64,000 bases of DNA from Cytidiella melzeri. Taxonomy: Eukaryota; Basidiomycota; Agaricomycetes; Polyporales; Irpicaceae. The stretch spans positions 1 through 64,000 of the forward strand of contig JABYQR010000255.1 in assembly GCA_022592445.1 (NCBI GenBank). Direction: 5' to 3'. Below, piece by piece: positions 1 through 11,100 of the stretch. The position numbers and the translations under genes were made by a program. Below the pieces are notes generated by a model. The model was given only the letters and a program-made list of their open reading frames with translations, was not told where the DNA came from and ran no database searches. Positions within the stretch are counted from its first letter, which is position 1. Each line of letters opens with the position of its first letter.

Positions 1-386
1 TTGGGGGACAAAGGTGTCACATCTGAAAAGGCATCAATCTGCTGGAGCACACTGAAACAATTCTTCTTCATTCTTCAGGAATTGTAACTGCCACATCCCC
101 ATGTAGACTGCCACAGGCTGTGTTCTGAGGAACAATTATACGCAGTGCTTGCTGCTGATGCAACCACAAATTTACATGATCCAAAAATGTAGGGTTGAGG
201 ATGTTTTGTTAGCTTCTAAAGTACTGGTAATTCTTGCTCAGACCCAATATTTTTCTGGCATGTGTTCTGATTGTATTCCTTGTTCAGAAAGCAGCAATGT
301 CTGTAGATTGCTGTACATGTACCTAACCAGAATTCAACATCATGTGCCAGCAAGAGTGGAGTTTAAAATCTGAGTCTGAGTCACTT
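1..386. repeat. Diverged interspersed repeat, left flank of the LINE
   Basis: No gene is seen here. Bases 1-90 have a diverged copy at about 5404-5495, recognisable by the shared words GGGGGACAA and GCTGGAGCACACTG. Bases 95-260 have a diverged copy at about 16945-17160. The LINE was inserted into this repetitive DNA, and the interrupted sequence resumes at 5129. Small ORFs in the stretch show no recognisable domain. Confidence 0.7.
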
Positions 387-3300
387 GGGCCTCCAACGTG
401 GCGCTCAAACAATTCGGACAATTGTCCAGGTGTACTCGATTTGGTGTGGGCAGATCCGGCATATATTCTGGGCTCGTTACACATCAACTCTGATGGTCGT
501 AATAATAGTGACCACTCCATATTGGAATGGGATCTATATGTTGATAGTAAGCCTGAGATCGGGCCTACAATTGGCAAAGTATCTGCAGCAGGGCGTGAAT
601 TCGTCAAACGCGTGCGGAAAGGCATTGATCTTATTCTACGGGATGAGGAGTACAGTTTGAGGGAACAAGTGGAAAATGCAACAGAGCGCTTCAATCTATG
701 GGCGCAAGAAGCATGGAATAGCTTGGCTGCTGTGCCAGACTTGAGCCAAGCGGCAAAAGGGTGGTGGAATGCTGAATGTTCCGCTGCTGCAAAAGCTTCT
801 AGGATTGCTCGGAAAGTATCGGATGATGCTTCAAGGGCATATCGAAAAGCAACCAAAGTAAACATGGTCAATTATTCGCAATCTCATGCGGAAGAATGCG
901 CTGATGCCTTTGCTGATGCAGAGGACAAGTGGAGAGATGCTCAGAGAGAGTTGCGTAAAGCAACAAACCGAGCAAAACGGAGTTTCTTTGATCGCACAAT
1001 TCAGAGAATCCACCACCAAAAAGTTTGGGATGTTGTTGGCTGGGTCAAGCTGCGCCCCATTGACTCAACAACGGGCATAATAGGCCCTGATGGGAACCCG
1101 TGTTCCACCAAAGAACAGCTTGCGGAGGCGTTCCAAGAGCAGTTCTGTCCTAGTGTTCAGCGACCAGTTGATGAGAAATACATTGAGCTGATCCCTCGGG
1201 CCCCTGAGAGGGAGTGGGCGGACTTCAGCTTGGCAGAAATCCTTGAGGAGTTGAAGAAGACATCAAATATGTCTGCACCAGGTCTAGATCACCTGTCTTG
1301 GTTCTGGCTGAAACGCATTGTCATTCAAGGCCCTTATGACTTTAGTTGCAAGGACTTTGAAGATAAAGAAGATGCTACAGCAGCATCTAGGGTCCGGCAT
1401 CTGTTTAACGGATGCGTAAAGTTTGGTGTGTTCCCGTCTGCTTTCAAAGAATCAAAGACAGTGATCATACCCAAGCCAAATAAACCGGATTACACAAAAC
1501 CCAAAGCGTATTGTCCGATAGTCTTGCTAAATTGTATTGGCAAGTTGTTAGAAAAAGTCATAGCGAAGCGATTACAATTTGAATCGCAGAAGTTTGGCAT
1601 TACTCATCCATGCCAGTTTGGCGGAACGATGCAGCATTCAACTACGGATGCAGGAGTGCAAGTTGTTCACAACGTGCGAGAAGGGTGGGCGAGGAATAGG
1701 TTGTCCTCTGCTCTCCTGGTAGACGTGGCGCAGTTTTTCCCGTCGGTCAACCACACTATAGCCACTGGCGTGTTTCGACGTCAAGGCTTTAATTCAAAGA
1801 TCTGCGACTTCTTTGAGGATTACTTCAAGGGTCGTATGACCAAATTCTGCTTCCAGGGGTCTGAGACAGACCCCAAGGATTGCTCGGTAGGAGCAGGGCA
1901 GGGTGCTGTCTTATCTCCACCGTTAACAGCATTGTACCTAGCTCCGGCTCTACATCATGTGGCGCCCACGAACCAGGTGCTTGAGGGGGATCAAACCCTG
2001 CAATTCTTTGTCGATGATGGGTGGATACACGTATTCGGCCCTCCAATGGCAAAAGCGCGCATTAACCAACAACTTATAGCAAACGCTAGGTTGCTGGAAC
2101 GCATATATGTAAAAATGACTGATGCCATGAGAATGGCAGGGTTAGAAGTGGAAGGGGATAAGACCGAACTTATCCACTTCAGAAATAGCACCAAACCTTG
2201 GAGCCCAGATGAACCTTTGGGCCCAAGTGTGAATTTGCCAAGCCATAACGGGACGGTAATTATCATTAAGCCTAAGGAGGTTGTACGATACCTGGGCTTC
2301 TTTTTCACTCCTAGACTTACATGGAGGGAGCACATAAGACGGTATGCTAACAAGGCGTGTAGCACTGTCAATGCGTTGCGATTACTTGGTAATTCACAAC
2401 GAGGACTTAATATTTACCATAAGAGACGGTTATACATCTCTAATGTGCTTCCAGTCCTACTCTACGGTGCACAACTGTGGTGGGATCCCAATTGGAAGCG
2501 ACAGAAATGGATTGCGAAAGAGCTTCAACTTGCTCAGTTGCAAGCTGCGAGGTGGATCACAGGTGGCTTTAAGACCACTCTGATTGGTGCACTTGAGATG
2601 ATGGCTGGGCTTATTCCCATCCGACACCAAGTAGACAAGTTTATGTCGAAAGCTGCTCTTAGAGTGAGAACATTGCATCGAGGTCACCCTCTCCGGGCTA
2701 ATCTCCCGGCTGAGTGGGAGACAAACGATGCAAATTGTCGTATGCCTTTTCCTTTGGGGGCACGACGCTGTAAAGTGGATTCGCCTCTGGTGCACATTCA
2801 TCGAATAGGGATGACTTCAGACGAAGCCTTTGATGCTGTTGATGTTGAAAACTGGCCTGGTAAACGCATTCTAGATGAGTTCCAGGACAGAATCAAGTTC
2901 TTTGTGGACGCGCCAACCAAATCCTCCAACAATTTCAAGTCGTGGGTGGATGGGGATTTGAAACCTCGAATTGAGTTCACGGAAAATAATGAAGACATTC
3001 GTTCAGTTTGGACTGACGGATCTCTTATATGGGATGGGTCTGCAAAAAGACGCAAGTCAGGAGCGGCCTGGACTACTCGACACATGGGTGTGACTCTTAC
3101 TAGGAAACACACCCCTATGGGCAATTCTGGCGTATATGACGCTGAAATTTGCGCTCTTGCTATGGGTATTAGCGATGCTGTCACGAACATTCCTGATAGT
3201 ATCACTGAAATCCATCTCTTTGCTGACAACAAATCTGCATTACAATCTATCCTGAAGCCTAATGTTGGCCCGGGACAGATGATGCGTTTGGTAGCGTGCC

Positions 3301-4679
3301 GAAGGGTGCGGGCCTTCTTGAGCGCAAACCCTGCACGCTATGTGGGGCTGCATTGGGTACCAAGTCACATTGGCCTCGCAATCAACGAGGACATGGACAA
3401 ATTAGCCAAAGAGGCTACAGAACAGCCACAACTGAGATTCACATCGTGGAGTGTGGCACGTCAAGATAAAGATGCAATGGCTATTAAACGGTGGCATCGT
3501 CTTATGACAGACTTTGATTACAAAGGGCACAGCAACGTTATTAAAACGTCTGAATTCAAGGGAGTGACACCAGTGGCCAAACGACACTGGTGGTTGAAAA
3601 ATCTTGGCGGAGCTCAGTCAGCGTTGTATAACGTTGATAAGTCCGATATTACAGTGGGTGTGGCGGAATATGCTGCTGCTACACAACTCATCTCAGGACA
3701 CATGCCTATTGGCAAGTTCCGTGAAAGATTTCACCTGGAGGGCCCTGCGGAATGTGCGTGTGGCGCTATTGAAACTCGAAAGCATCTGCTGGACGAGTGC
3801 CTTTTGTGGTACCGTGCTTGGAGACCACCTGACCCATACAACCAAGAGGAATTGGCGGCTCTTGCGAGTATGGATTCTGCAGATTTCCAAAACTGCACAC
3901 AGTCATTTGGACAAAACGAACTTCTTGTGTTCTTGATCATGAACCCCATGGCAGGAACTTTTGAATGGGCTAATCTGGTGGAAACGAGAACCTCAGATTT
4001 AGCTGCAAATTGTTTCAACTCCTACGCGGTAACACGAGTGTGGGCTGAAACAATACTTAAACAAACCGTGTTTGGTGCCCATACCAAGTGGAAACCAATC
4101 GATTACAGCCCCAAATCCCACCGGAAGTTTATGCGTGAGGTGTGGAGGTCAGGCCATGAGTGGACCATAAGAACGCTCATACACAAAGGGGAGGCTTCTG
4201 AGGAGCAGAGGAGTGACCCAATATTGAAGGTGAAGACGCCAAAGGGGAAACATATTCCAGCGGATGATCACCATGCCAAAGCGGAAGCTGAGGCCAATGC
4301 TAGGTCAGAGGAGGACCGGGCAAAGTTTGTCGAATGGTTTTTCAAAAATCTAACAGACAATTTGGAGTTTAAATCTCCATACTCCAGTTGGTGGGGGCCG
4401 CAGAGGGAGCGGCAATACCTTGCTAATGGAAGGCCAGTGGATGCACTGGATTTCGGAGAGGATGAGTTTCGCCTTCCTGTGGCAAACCGTGATTCAAATT
4501 TGAGACGCTATGGTCATCATGAGGATGGTGGCGAGGTCGACCCCTCGTTGTCGGAATCTACGCGGTGGCGGGTGAACCCCAGTCAGGCAGGACGTTTGGC
4601 TTGGGGGGAACCCACGGATGCAGGTTGGGGTGTTCTTTACCCTGCATCCGGCGAAGGGACCCTTCATCTAAGTGAGTGA
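342..4679 (+). CDS. LINE ORF2: partial endonuclease, reverse transcriptase, RNase H
   Basis: The ORF has 1445 codons without a stop. Its first 15 codons (342-386) are host DNA including the target duplication, so the ATG is a chance in-frame host start. The LINE part opens with the end of an endonuclease/exonuclease/phosphatase domain ending in the SDHS signature. The reverse transcriptase follows at about residues 300-650, with LLVDVAQFFPS, the GQGAVLSP box and the catalytic FVDD. RNase H at about residues 880-1030 shows VWTDGS, an AE pair, FADN and WVPSHIG followed by Asp, so all catalytic acids appear present. A C-terminal CX1CX7HX4C motif begins at CACG. The protein could supply RT activity in principle, but without a complete endonuclease this copy should not be autonomous. 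Confidence 0.9.
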   Translation: MCQQEWSLKSESESLGPPTWRSNNSDNCPGVLDLVWADPAYILGSLHINSDGRNNSDHSILEWDLYVDSKPEIGPTIGKVSAAGREFVKRVRKGIDLILRDEEYSLREQVENATERFNLWAQEAWNSLAAVPDLSQAAKGWWNAECSAAAKASRIARKVSDDASRAYRKATKVNMVNYSQSHAEECADAFADAEDKWRDAQRELRKATNRAKRSFFDRTIQRIHHQKVWDVVGWVKLRPIDSTTGIIGPDGNPCSTKEQLAEAFQEQFCPSVQRPVDEKYIELIPRAPEREWADFSLAEILEELKKTSNMSAPGLDHLSWFWLKRIVIQGPYDFSCKDFEDKEDATAASRVRHLFNGCVKFGVFPSAFKESKTVIIPKPNKPDYTKPKAYCPIVLLNCIGKLLEKVIAKRLQFESQKFGITHPCQFGGTMQHSTTDAGVQVVHNVREGWARNRLSSALLVDVAQFFPSVNHTIATGVFRRQGFNSKICDFFEDYFKGRMTKFCFQGSETDPKDCSVGAGQGAVLSPPLTALYLAPALHHVAPTNQVLEGDQTLQFFVDDGWIHVFGPPMAKARINQQLIANARLLERIYVKMTDAMRMAGLEVEGDKTELIHFRNSTKPWSPDEPLGPSVNLPSHNGTVIIIKPKEVVRYLGFFFTPRLTWREHIRRYANKACSTVNALRLLGNSQRGLNIYHKRRLYISNVLPVLLYGAQLWWDPNWKRQKWIAKELQLAQLQAARWITGGFKTTLIGALEMMAGLIPIRHQVDKFMSKAALRVRTLHRGHPLRANLPAEWETNDANCRMPFPLGARRCKVDSPLVHIHRIGMTSDEAFDAVDVENWPGKRILDEFQDRIKFFVDAPTKSSNNFKSWVDGDLKPRIEFTENNEDIRSVWTDGSLIWDGSAKRRKSGAAWTTRHMGVTLTRKHTPMGNSGVYDAEICALAMGISDAVTNIPDSITEIHLFADNKSALQSILKPNVGPGQMMRLVACRRVRAFLSANPARYVGLHWVPSHIGLAINEDMDKLAKEATEQPQLRFTSWSVARQDKDAMAIKRWHRLMTDFDYKGHSNVIKTSEFKGVTPVAKRHWWLKNLGGAQSALYNVDKSDITVGVAEYAAATQLISGHMPIGKFRERFHLEGPAECACGAIETRKHLLDECLLWYRAWRPPDPYNQEELAALASMDSADFQNCTQSFGQNELLVFLIMNPMAGTFEWANLVETRTSDLAANCFNSYAVTRVWAETILKQTVFGAHTKWKPIDYSPKSHRKFMREVWRSGHEWTIRTLIHKGEASEEQRSDPILKVKTPKGKHIPADDHHAKAEAEANARSEEDRAKFVEWFFKNLTDNLEFKSPYSSWWGPQRERQYLANGRPVDALDFGEDEFRLPVANRDSNLRRYGHHEDGGEVDPSLSESTRWRVNPSQAGRLAWGEPTDAGWGVLYPASGEGTLHLSE
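372..386 (+). repeat. Target site duplication of the LINE, left copy (15 bp)
   Basis: GAGTCTGAGTCACTT occurs here and again at 5129-5143, directly after the element's A-tail. A perfect direct repeat bounding a truncated 5' end and a poly-A tail is the mark of target-primed reverse transcription. Confidence 0.93.
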
Positions 4680-5128
4680 AAGGGCTTTTGTGTGCCATGA
4701 CCTGGCATGTTGGCGAATATTTTGTTTCTTTAACGGAGGGGGGGTTATTTTCTCTTTCTGCGTAGTAGCGACAACACGCTTAGACGGGGCTAAGTCATCA
4801 GGCCTAGGACATACCACATTCACCCGTCCTGAAAAAACTGTCAGAAAGTAGCAGTTGCAGCGGGCACTCGCAGCCGCAGGCCAACATGGGGCCGGGGGTC
4901 TATGTCTCCCTTTCTGTTTCTGCCAAGTATAGGTTGTGACACTTGGGCGGTGCCTGAACACCACTGCCTCGCTGTCCGGTCCACACCACTCATACGAGGA
5001 CTGTATAAAACAACCCACAATCGGGGCGGGCGCTGGCAGCCGCTTCATGGTTTCGGAATATGGTCTCACATGTAACTATGTTACGCACGGACCTTTATAA
5101 ACTTAGATATTTAAAAAAAAAAAAAAAA
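387..5128 (+). mobile_element. 5'-truncated non-LTR retrotransposon (Tad-like LINE)
   Basis: The element runs from just after the left target duplication to a run of 16 A residues (5113-5128). One long ORF covers the end of an endonuclease domain, a reverse transcriptase, an RNase H and a Cys/His motif. The 5' part, with ORF1 and most of the endonuclease, is missing, as is usual for LINEs whose reverse transcription stopped early. The 3' untranslated part is 4680-5112. The perfect target duplication and unbroken 4.3-kb ORF point to a recent insertion. The Tad-like label rests on domain order (endonuclease-RT-RNase H in a fungus) and is inferred. Confidence 0.92.
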
Positions 5129-5143
5129 GAGTCTGAGTCACTT
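5129..5143 (+). repeat. Target site duplication of the LINE, right copy (15 bp)
   Basis: This is an exact copy of 372-386, directly following the A-tail that ends at 5128. Confidence 0.93.
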
Positions 5144-7040
5144 TTTTCAATAGACTGGCCATGACTTGCTCAATTTCACTTCAATTGACAGGATTCTTGT
5201 ACCAGAATGTTGCCACAGGATAGGGCCATCCAATGGTGTATAAAATGTACAAATTTGTACTCATTTGCAGTTGGTAAGAATCAAAAAGTGCATTTTGACC
5301 GCAAAAGTGATCTGATACAAAGTCAGTGTGATGCCATCAAATGTACTGTTTGCTCTCATATTGGAAGTGTTACTATCTACATTCTACTATCGAATTGCCA
5401 CACTTTGGGGGACAAGAGGGTTACATCTGAAAAAGCATCAATGTGCTGGAGCACACTGGAACAATTCTTCTTCAGTCCTTAGGAATTGTAACAGCACAGT
5501 GCTTATCCTTTCCTGAATGATTGTGTGCTCCAGTGAAGACAGACCATCAACTCACTATACATTACTCATCAAAAAAGCTATTCACATCAAAATTCATCAG
5601 TCAAGCTGCTACCAGCAGCCAGTTTACTTACAAATCTGGCTCAAAAAGTAATATTCCATCCAATCTTCAGGAATTGTACTTGTTGCTTGCCAGCCTTGCT
5701 GACGCTAGTTTATTTCTGGTAACAAGCTTGATTCCCAACTTACCCTAAATACCCACTTTTATGAGTAATTTTGTTACCAGTGATTGCTTCTAATGCTGAT
5801 TTGCCGGAAATCCTTGATTTCATCAGTAATTTTGTTATATTGACAGCTTTTGTTACTTACTAGCCCAAAGTACTTACCTTCAGAACTGATTTCAAATCAT
5901 TACCTCTGTATGTAATTTTGTTACCAGCAACCAATTTTGTTGCTTACATGCCCAGAATACTTACTTTTAGAAGTAATTTTGTATTGATAGCAGCTTTTAT
6001 CACTAAATTCCCCATTATACTTACTTTCATTAGTACCTTTCTGTGAATACTTGCTTTTATAAGTAATTGGGTTACCAAAGTGCCTGGCTTACACACCTCC
6101 ATAATAATTTAGTGACATACAAACCTACAGAATTGCAGGCCTGATAAAAATGCATGTGTGTAACGTGACCAAAATATTACTCTTCCTAGAAGCAAAATCA
6201 TTGAACTGAATCTTTACACACATGATGAATGTTATTGGTGCCAGTAACAAATTGCCAATAGATTCTTCATAAGTCTTTAACCAAATTGATCAGCTGAGTG
6301 TCCATCTGAGTCTAAGCAATCTTTTTCAGTAATCTGGCCATAACTTCCTCAATTCTTCCCCAATTTCATCTTGTTACCAACATGTTGGCAAGAGATGGCA
6401 CTAGCCATCATATGTATAACATGTGTCTATTTGTGCCCATTTGCAAGGTGTAAAAATCAAACAATGTATTTTGACCGGAAAATGTGATGCTATGTAGAGT
6501 TTTGAAGGGTGCCCTAATGCTGTAGAAGACATATACAAGTCTGGTCAAACTCCTTCATTTATTGCAAATTGTATAGAACAAGAGATAGTAGTCGAGTTTT
6601 TACACATCATGAATGTTACTAGGTTGAGTACCAACTACAAGGCATTGTATACTATGGTGCCAATCATCATACTTCATGGGTTGTCAGTATGAACAGTGAT
6701 ATATGGTTCCATGATGGAATAAGTGCTGGTAGAAGCACTGAATATGACAGTAATATGCTTGATATAGATTTCAATATGTTGGTAAGGCCAAGAACAGCTG
6801 TACAAGTTCTATTGCAATCTACACCTATTGACATGCTTGAACCTTCAGGTATAATAAACAGAAAACTGATTTATGTTCATTACATTGCATAGATACAATA
6901 TAGACATAGTCGCAAACATTCAGTAATTGTATTTTCTGCATGCCAGCTCTGCTACCACTGGTCTATGGTAGTAATGACAAGTTGAGAGTACCTAATCACT
7001 TAGGCTGGAGTAGATGCACTGTCATAAACCCACTACAGAC
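5144..7040. repeat. AT-rich gene-free DNA made of diverged repeats
   Basis: No gene is supported. Bases 5130-5315 have a diverged copy at about 6305-6490, sharing the CATTTGCA and TTTTGACCG words and the run following CTGGCCAT. Bases 5404-5495 repeat the window start. Bases 5600-5720 have an inverted copy at about 16325-16450. The short ORFs here are chance openings in AT-rich DNA. Confidence 0.65.
5760..6080. repeat. Degenerate tandem array with AGTAATTTTGTTACC-like words
   Basis: The word (A/T)GTAATTTTGT followed by TACC or TAT recurs at irregular spacing of roughly 60-90 bp (near 5764, 5825, 5911 and 5975, with weaker copies near 6031 and 6062). Words like ACTTACTTTTATAAG lie between them. 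The copies are diverged, suggesting an old minisatellite or the decayed end of a mobile element. Confidence 0.55.
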
Positions 7041-7279
7041 TGTAAGAACCTAGTATGAGTGATGATGAGTTGATCCAGGTGCAATAAAGAGAGCACAATG
7101 ATGAATATGAAATGTACCTAGTACACACAATGGTGAGTTAACTAGGTAAGGGGCATATAAGCATACAACATAATGCAAAGGCAATGGGGGTAATACTTAC
7201 TCCGAGTGCAATAAAGAGAGCACAATAGAGAAGTAGAGAATCAGAGGAAAAGGGTTATATACTACAAGGAAAATGGCAA
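7041..7279. repeat. LTR-like remnant related to 15697-15880
   Basis: The stretch starts TGTAAGAACCTAGT and runs alongside 15697-15880 with clear but imperfect identity. Shared words include AAGAGAGCACAAT and GTTAACTAGGTA-like sequence. The word GTGCAATAAAGAGAGCACAAT occurs twice inside it (near 7080 and 7207). It probably comes from an old LTR. The TRIM element landed at its right edge. Confidence 0.45.
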
Positions 7280-7284
7280 CAAGG
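7280..7284 (+). repeat. TRIM target duplication CAAGG, left
   Basis: CAAGG directly precedes the TGTAAG of the left TRIM LTR. The same five bases directly follow the TTACA end of the right LTR at 14914-14918. Confidence 0.85.
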
Positions 7285-7414
7285 TGTAAGCGATCTGAAC
7301 TCCGACGTCATAACCGTTACGCCAAAAGGCAGTTTAACTGAGATGTTATTATCTCAGTCTTATCGGAGTATATATGCTGTTCCGAGCACTGTGCTAACCC
7401 ACGCCAGGGTTACA
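7285..7414 (-). repeat. TRIM long terminal repeat, left (3' LTR)
   Basis: The 130-bp repeat has inverted ends TGTAA/TTACA. On the minus strand it contains TATATA (+ strand near 7357-7364) followed about 27 nt later by AACATCTCAGTT, complement of 7336-7347. A CTGAGAT...ATCTCAG inverted pair could form a small hairpin. Confidence 0.85.
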
Positions 7415-7426
7415 CTCCTCCCCGTT
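7415..7426 (-). promoter_or_regulatory. TRIM polypurine tract candidate
   Basis: On the minus strand this reads AACGGGGAGGAG, directly before the left LTR. That is the expected place and composition for the plus-strand primer of a minus-oriented LTR element. Confidence 0.6.
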
Positions 7427-7581
7427 ATAGACACTTTAATCCCACCCTCTGGAGTTTCTCTCGGACAGTATGAGGGCTGCTCTTGGTTGTCTATTGGGGA
7501 TTTGTGATATATGCTGCCCCAAGGGTGTAACCCCTTGCAAGTTGCCCCCAGCCAGGGTTGAACCCCTGACCTGCAACCTGA

Positions 7582-7593
7582 AACATCTCAGTT
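7582..7593 (-). promoter_or_regulatory. TRIM primer-binding site candidate of the self-priming type
   Basis: On the minus strand this reads AACTGAGATGTT and lies 2 nt inside the right (5') LTR. It is the exact 12-nt complement of AACATCTCAGTT in the LTR, about 27 nt downstream of a TATATA box, where the transcript should begin. I see no similarity to an initiator-tRNA primer site. The geometry matches Tf1-type self-priming, inferred from sequence only. Confidence 0.65.
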
Positions 7594-7616
7594 AGTGTAA
7601 GCAATCTGAACTCCGA

Positions 7617-8126
7617 TGTCAAGAGCACAACCAAACTCTATGAAGAGCGAGGGAGTGACGACAAGGGGGGAGGAACGACGAGCGTACTCGCGTGGACGAT
7701 GACGACAGGGATAATGATGATGAGGAAAGAGGGAGATACGACGCCGAGGGAGTAGCTAACAGTGAGCTAAAGACCAGGTTATATTAGTAAATGTGAAGGA
7801 CTAGGTACAAGGTGGACGTCACCTAAAGACCAGGAGGTAGAATCTGAGGTCTTTAGGGAGCTACAGGGTGGGTTTATATACATCTCAAACAAGGACCCCT
7901 GGTACCGGGTCTGTACTCCTAACACTGCCGTGGGAATGTATGGTGTGCTATGGTGCGATGTTCTACAATGTTCCAGCACCTTCTATGATCATGTGACCAG
8001 TCTGTCACATGCACTTGATCACATGCAGTAGCCATGTACCATCGATAAGATAAGATAAGAAAATTGAGAAGGTAGGATAACAAAAATAAAAGGAAAAGAA
8101 AGGAAAAAGTGTGCATGGTCGTGACA
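7617..8126 (-). repeat. Gypsy LTR, left (3' LTR), 510 bp
   Basis: It begins TGTCAAGAGC and ends GTCGTGACA on the + strand. Compared with the right LTR it has an extra T near 7685, two extra bases near 7790 and a few substitutions. TCCGA precedes it. Confidence 0.93.
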
Positions 8127-8139
8127 TTACCCCCCTCCT
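8127..8139 (-). promoter_or_regulatory. Gypsy polypurine tract
   Basis: The minus strand reads AGGAGGGGGGTAA directly before the 3' LTR. It overlaps the end of the pol reading frame, the usual place for the plus-strand primer. Confidence 0.8.
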
Positions 8140-11100
8140 AAAGGCCTTTTCTCCGGAAGGCAGGAGTTGAGTCTTTTCCGTCTTCCCACAAGGATACGCG
8201 TCGTAGACTTTCTGAAGGTAGTTTCTCAAAATTCTCGTTGATTGGTCGGAAATTCATCGCCAAGAATAGAGATGCAGCAATTGGTCGTGGAGCTCCTGGG
8301 TGCCGTCTGTGGAAATCTTTAACTGCTTCATCAGCATGAGTGACGTTGGTTGCGGGTTTCCAGGAGTTTTCTGAATCTGGGTATCCTCTCCACTTGACGC
8401 GGTACTGAAACTCTCTCTTCCGTCCAAAGATCCTAGAATCAAGGATCTGTTCTACTTCGTACTCCTCTTCTTCGTCAACCACAATCGGATCCGGTTCAGG
8501 AAATTCCCGGTTAGGGACCAAACTTGCCGTTTTGGCCGGTCGTAGCCTATCTACATGGAACACAGGGTGTCGCTTATCTCGAATGGTGAGTTTGACCCGA
8601 TAATTCAGGTCCCCAATCTTTTCCAAGACTTCATAAGGACCATCTCGTTTCGGTGCTAGTTTTGCCACCGGCTGTTCCTTTGGATGCTTCTCGCGTTCCA
8701 CGTAAACCTTATCACCGACTTTAAACTGCGGCGCCTTTGTAACTCCGTGATCATAGAATCGCTTCATGCGTTCTGCTGTGAGTTGTAGCGCAGCTTTGGC
8801 ATCTTCTTGGGCTTCTCGGAGTGCTCGAAGACGCTCGTCTGCTGCAGGAACGTTTGATACCGGATTCAAAGGCACCTGGAACTCTGGTAGATACCCATAG
8901 ATCAGTTCGAAGGGGGCCTTCCCGGTGGACGAGTGTACTCGGCTATTGAGCGCAAACTCCGCAATTGGCAACCAGTCTACCCAGTCATCCTGTCGGAAGG
9001 AACAGAATACTCGGAGATATTGTTCTATCTCTTGGTTCATACGTTCTGTTTTACCGTCTGTCTGAGGGTGGTACGCAGTGGACATAGACGACTTTACTCC
9101 GAGTGCATCGTAGATAGCACGGAGAAACTTGGATGCGAATACCGATCCACGGTCTGAGATCATCTGACGAGGTACACCATGGAGTCGAAACACGTTTGCA
9201 ATATAGTCCTGCACGTGTTCGGGAGTTTTCATGCTTTCTCGTGATGGATAGCAATGCACCTGCGCTGTTGTCCGATCAACTACAACCGTGATAGAATCGT
9301 ATCCTTTACATGGCGGTAACTTGACAATGAAGTCCGTGGTAACGCTTTCCCATGGAGCATTGGGCGGATCTAGTGGATTGAGTGGGCCACGTGGTGGGGC
9401 GGGGTATGTCTTGGTTCTTTGACAAGTATCACACGTGTCTACATAGTCATTGACAAAGCGTGTCATGCTGGGCCACCAGTAGTTCCGAGAGAGTAGTTCC
9501 AGCGTTTTGTACCTGCCCGGATGTCCAGCGGCGGGTAAGTCGTGATGTCTCCGAACTAGTTCCTTTCGGATTTCGTCATCTTTAGGAACATAAACTTTTC
9601 CCCGGAACAATAACAGTCCATTCTCGTTGTTCCACTCTTCGAGTCCCCGGCTAAGAAGGCGAGGTCCGAGTTTCTTGACTTTGGCAAGTGCTTCTGCCAC
9701 CTCGGTTTCTCGAAGAGAACAGTCACGGATACGTTTCAACAGGTCTCTGTCTGGCTGTACACTAGCTTGCCCACGTTGCGAAGCGGCAGCTCGGAAAACC
9801 TCAGGCGCTAAGACTACTTGTGACAGATTGTCTTCTTCGTCTTTGACCTCGTGTTGGCCCAATCGTGACATGGAATCCGACTTTCCCATAGATTTCCCGG
9901 GCTTTGGGATGATCTCAAAGTTGAAACGTGAGAGGAACAATGACCAACGCGCTTGACGACGTGTCAAATTGCGAGCGGTCTTCCAATACTCGAGATTCTT
10001 GTGGTCAGAGAAAATAGGGAATTTCTCTGGTAGCCCTTCCAAATAATGACGCCAGTCTTCAAGGGCTCGTACAATTGCCATAAGTTCTCGGTCGTAGATC
10101 TCATAGTTTCGTTCGGTCTCAGTCATGCCTTCAGACCGATAGGCTACTGGGTGCCACGTGCCGTCTTCGGCTTGTTGTTCCAACACCCCTCCCATTGCAT
10201 ATCCGGATGCATCCGTTTCCAAACGTGTGGGTCTATCAAAACTCCACATTGCCAATACTGGTGCTTCCACGAATCGTCGGCGGAGTTCATCAAACGCTGA
10301 CTGTTCTTCAGGACCCCACTTCCAAGGGACCTTACCCGTGAGACGGTCTAGGGGTTTACATATCTTCCCAAAATCCCTGATGAACCTTCGGTAGAAGTTT
10401 GCAAACCCACGGAATCGGCGGATGTCAGAGACGTTCTGCGGTACAGGCCATTCAGCCACTGCCTTTACTTTGACAGGATCCATACGTAACTGATTGTGGC
10501 CAATGATGACGCCAAGGTACTCCGTTTCTGATCTCTCAAACTCGCATTTCTCAGGTTTCAAGAATAGGTCATGTTGCCTGAGCCGTCTCAGAACTTCATG
10601 TACCACCTCGCGGTGCTCGGATATCTCCTTAGAATAGATAAGGATATCGTCTAAGTAGACTGTGACTTTGCCTTCGGCAATGAGGTCGGCAAAAATATCA
10701 TTCATCATATTCTGGAATGTAGCCGGAGAGTTTGTTAGTCCGAAGAACATGACGGTCGGTTCGAAAAGTCCACGGTTGGTTACAAACGCTGCCTTGTGTT
10801 CATCACCTTCTTTGATGCGGACATTGTTATATCCCCATCTGACATCTAGTTTGGTGAAGAACCTAGCGCCTCGCAGTCTATCCATGAGTTCGGAGATCAA
10901 CGGCAATGGATACCTGTTTTTGATAGTGACTTCGTTTAGTTTCCGGTAATCCTGCACTGGGCGTAACTTTCCATCCTTTTTCTTGACAAAGAAGAAGGGT
11001 GATGCCATGGGGGACTTTGACGGTCGAATGTACCCTTTCTCTAAATTTTCTCGGATAAACTTGTCAAGCTCTTCTTGCTCGGGATGGGACAGTGGGTAAA

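Noticed and set aside
7500..7590. tRNA-like B-box (GGTTCAAC) on the minus strand in the TRIM core, suggesting a tRNA or SINE
   Set aside because: No A-box, anticodon arm or acceptor pairing could be assembled. The LTR structure explains the region better.
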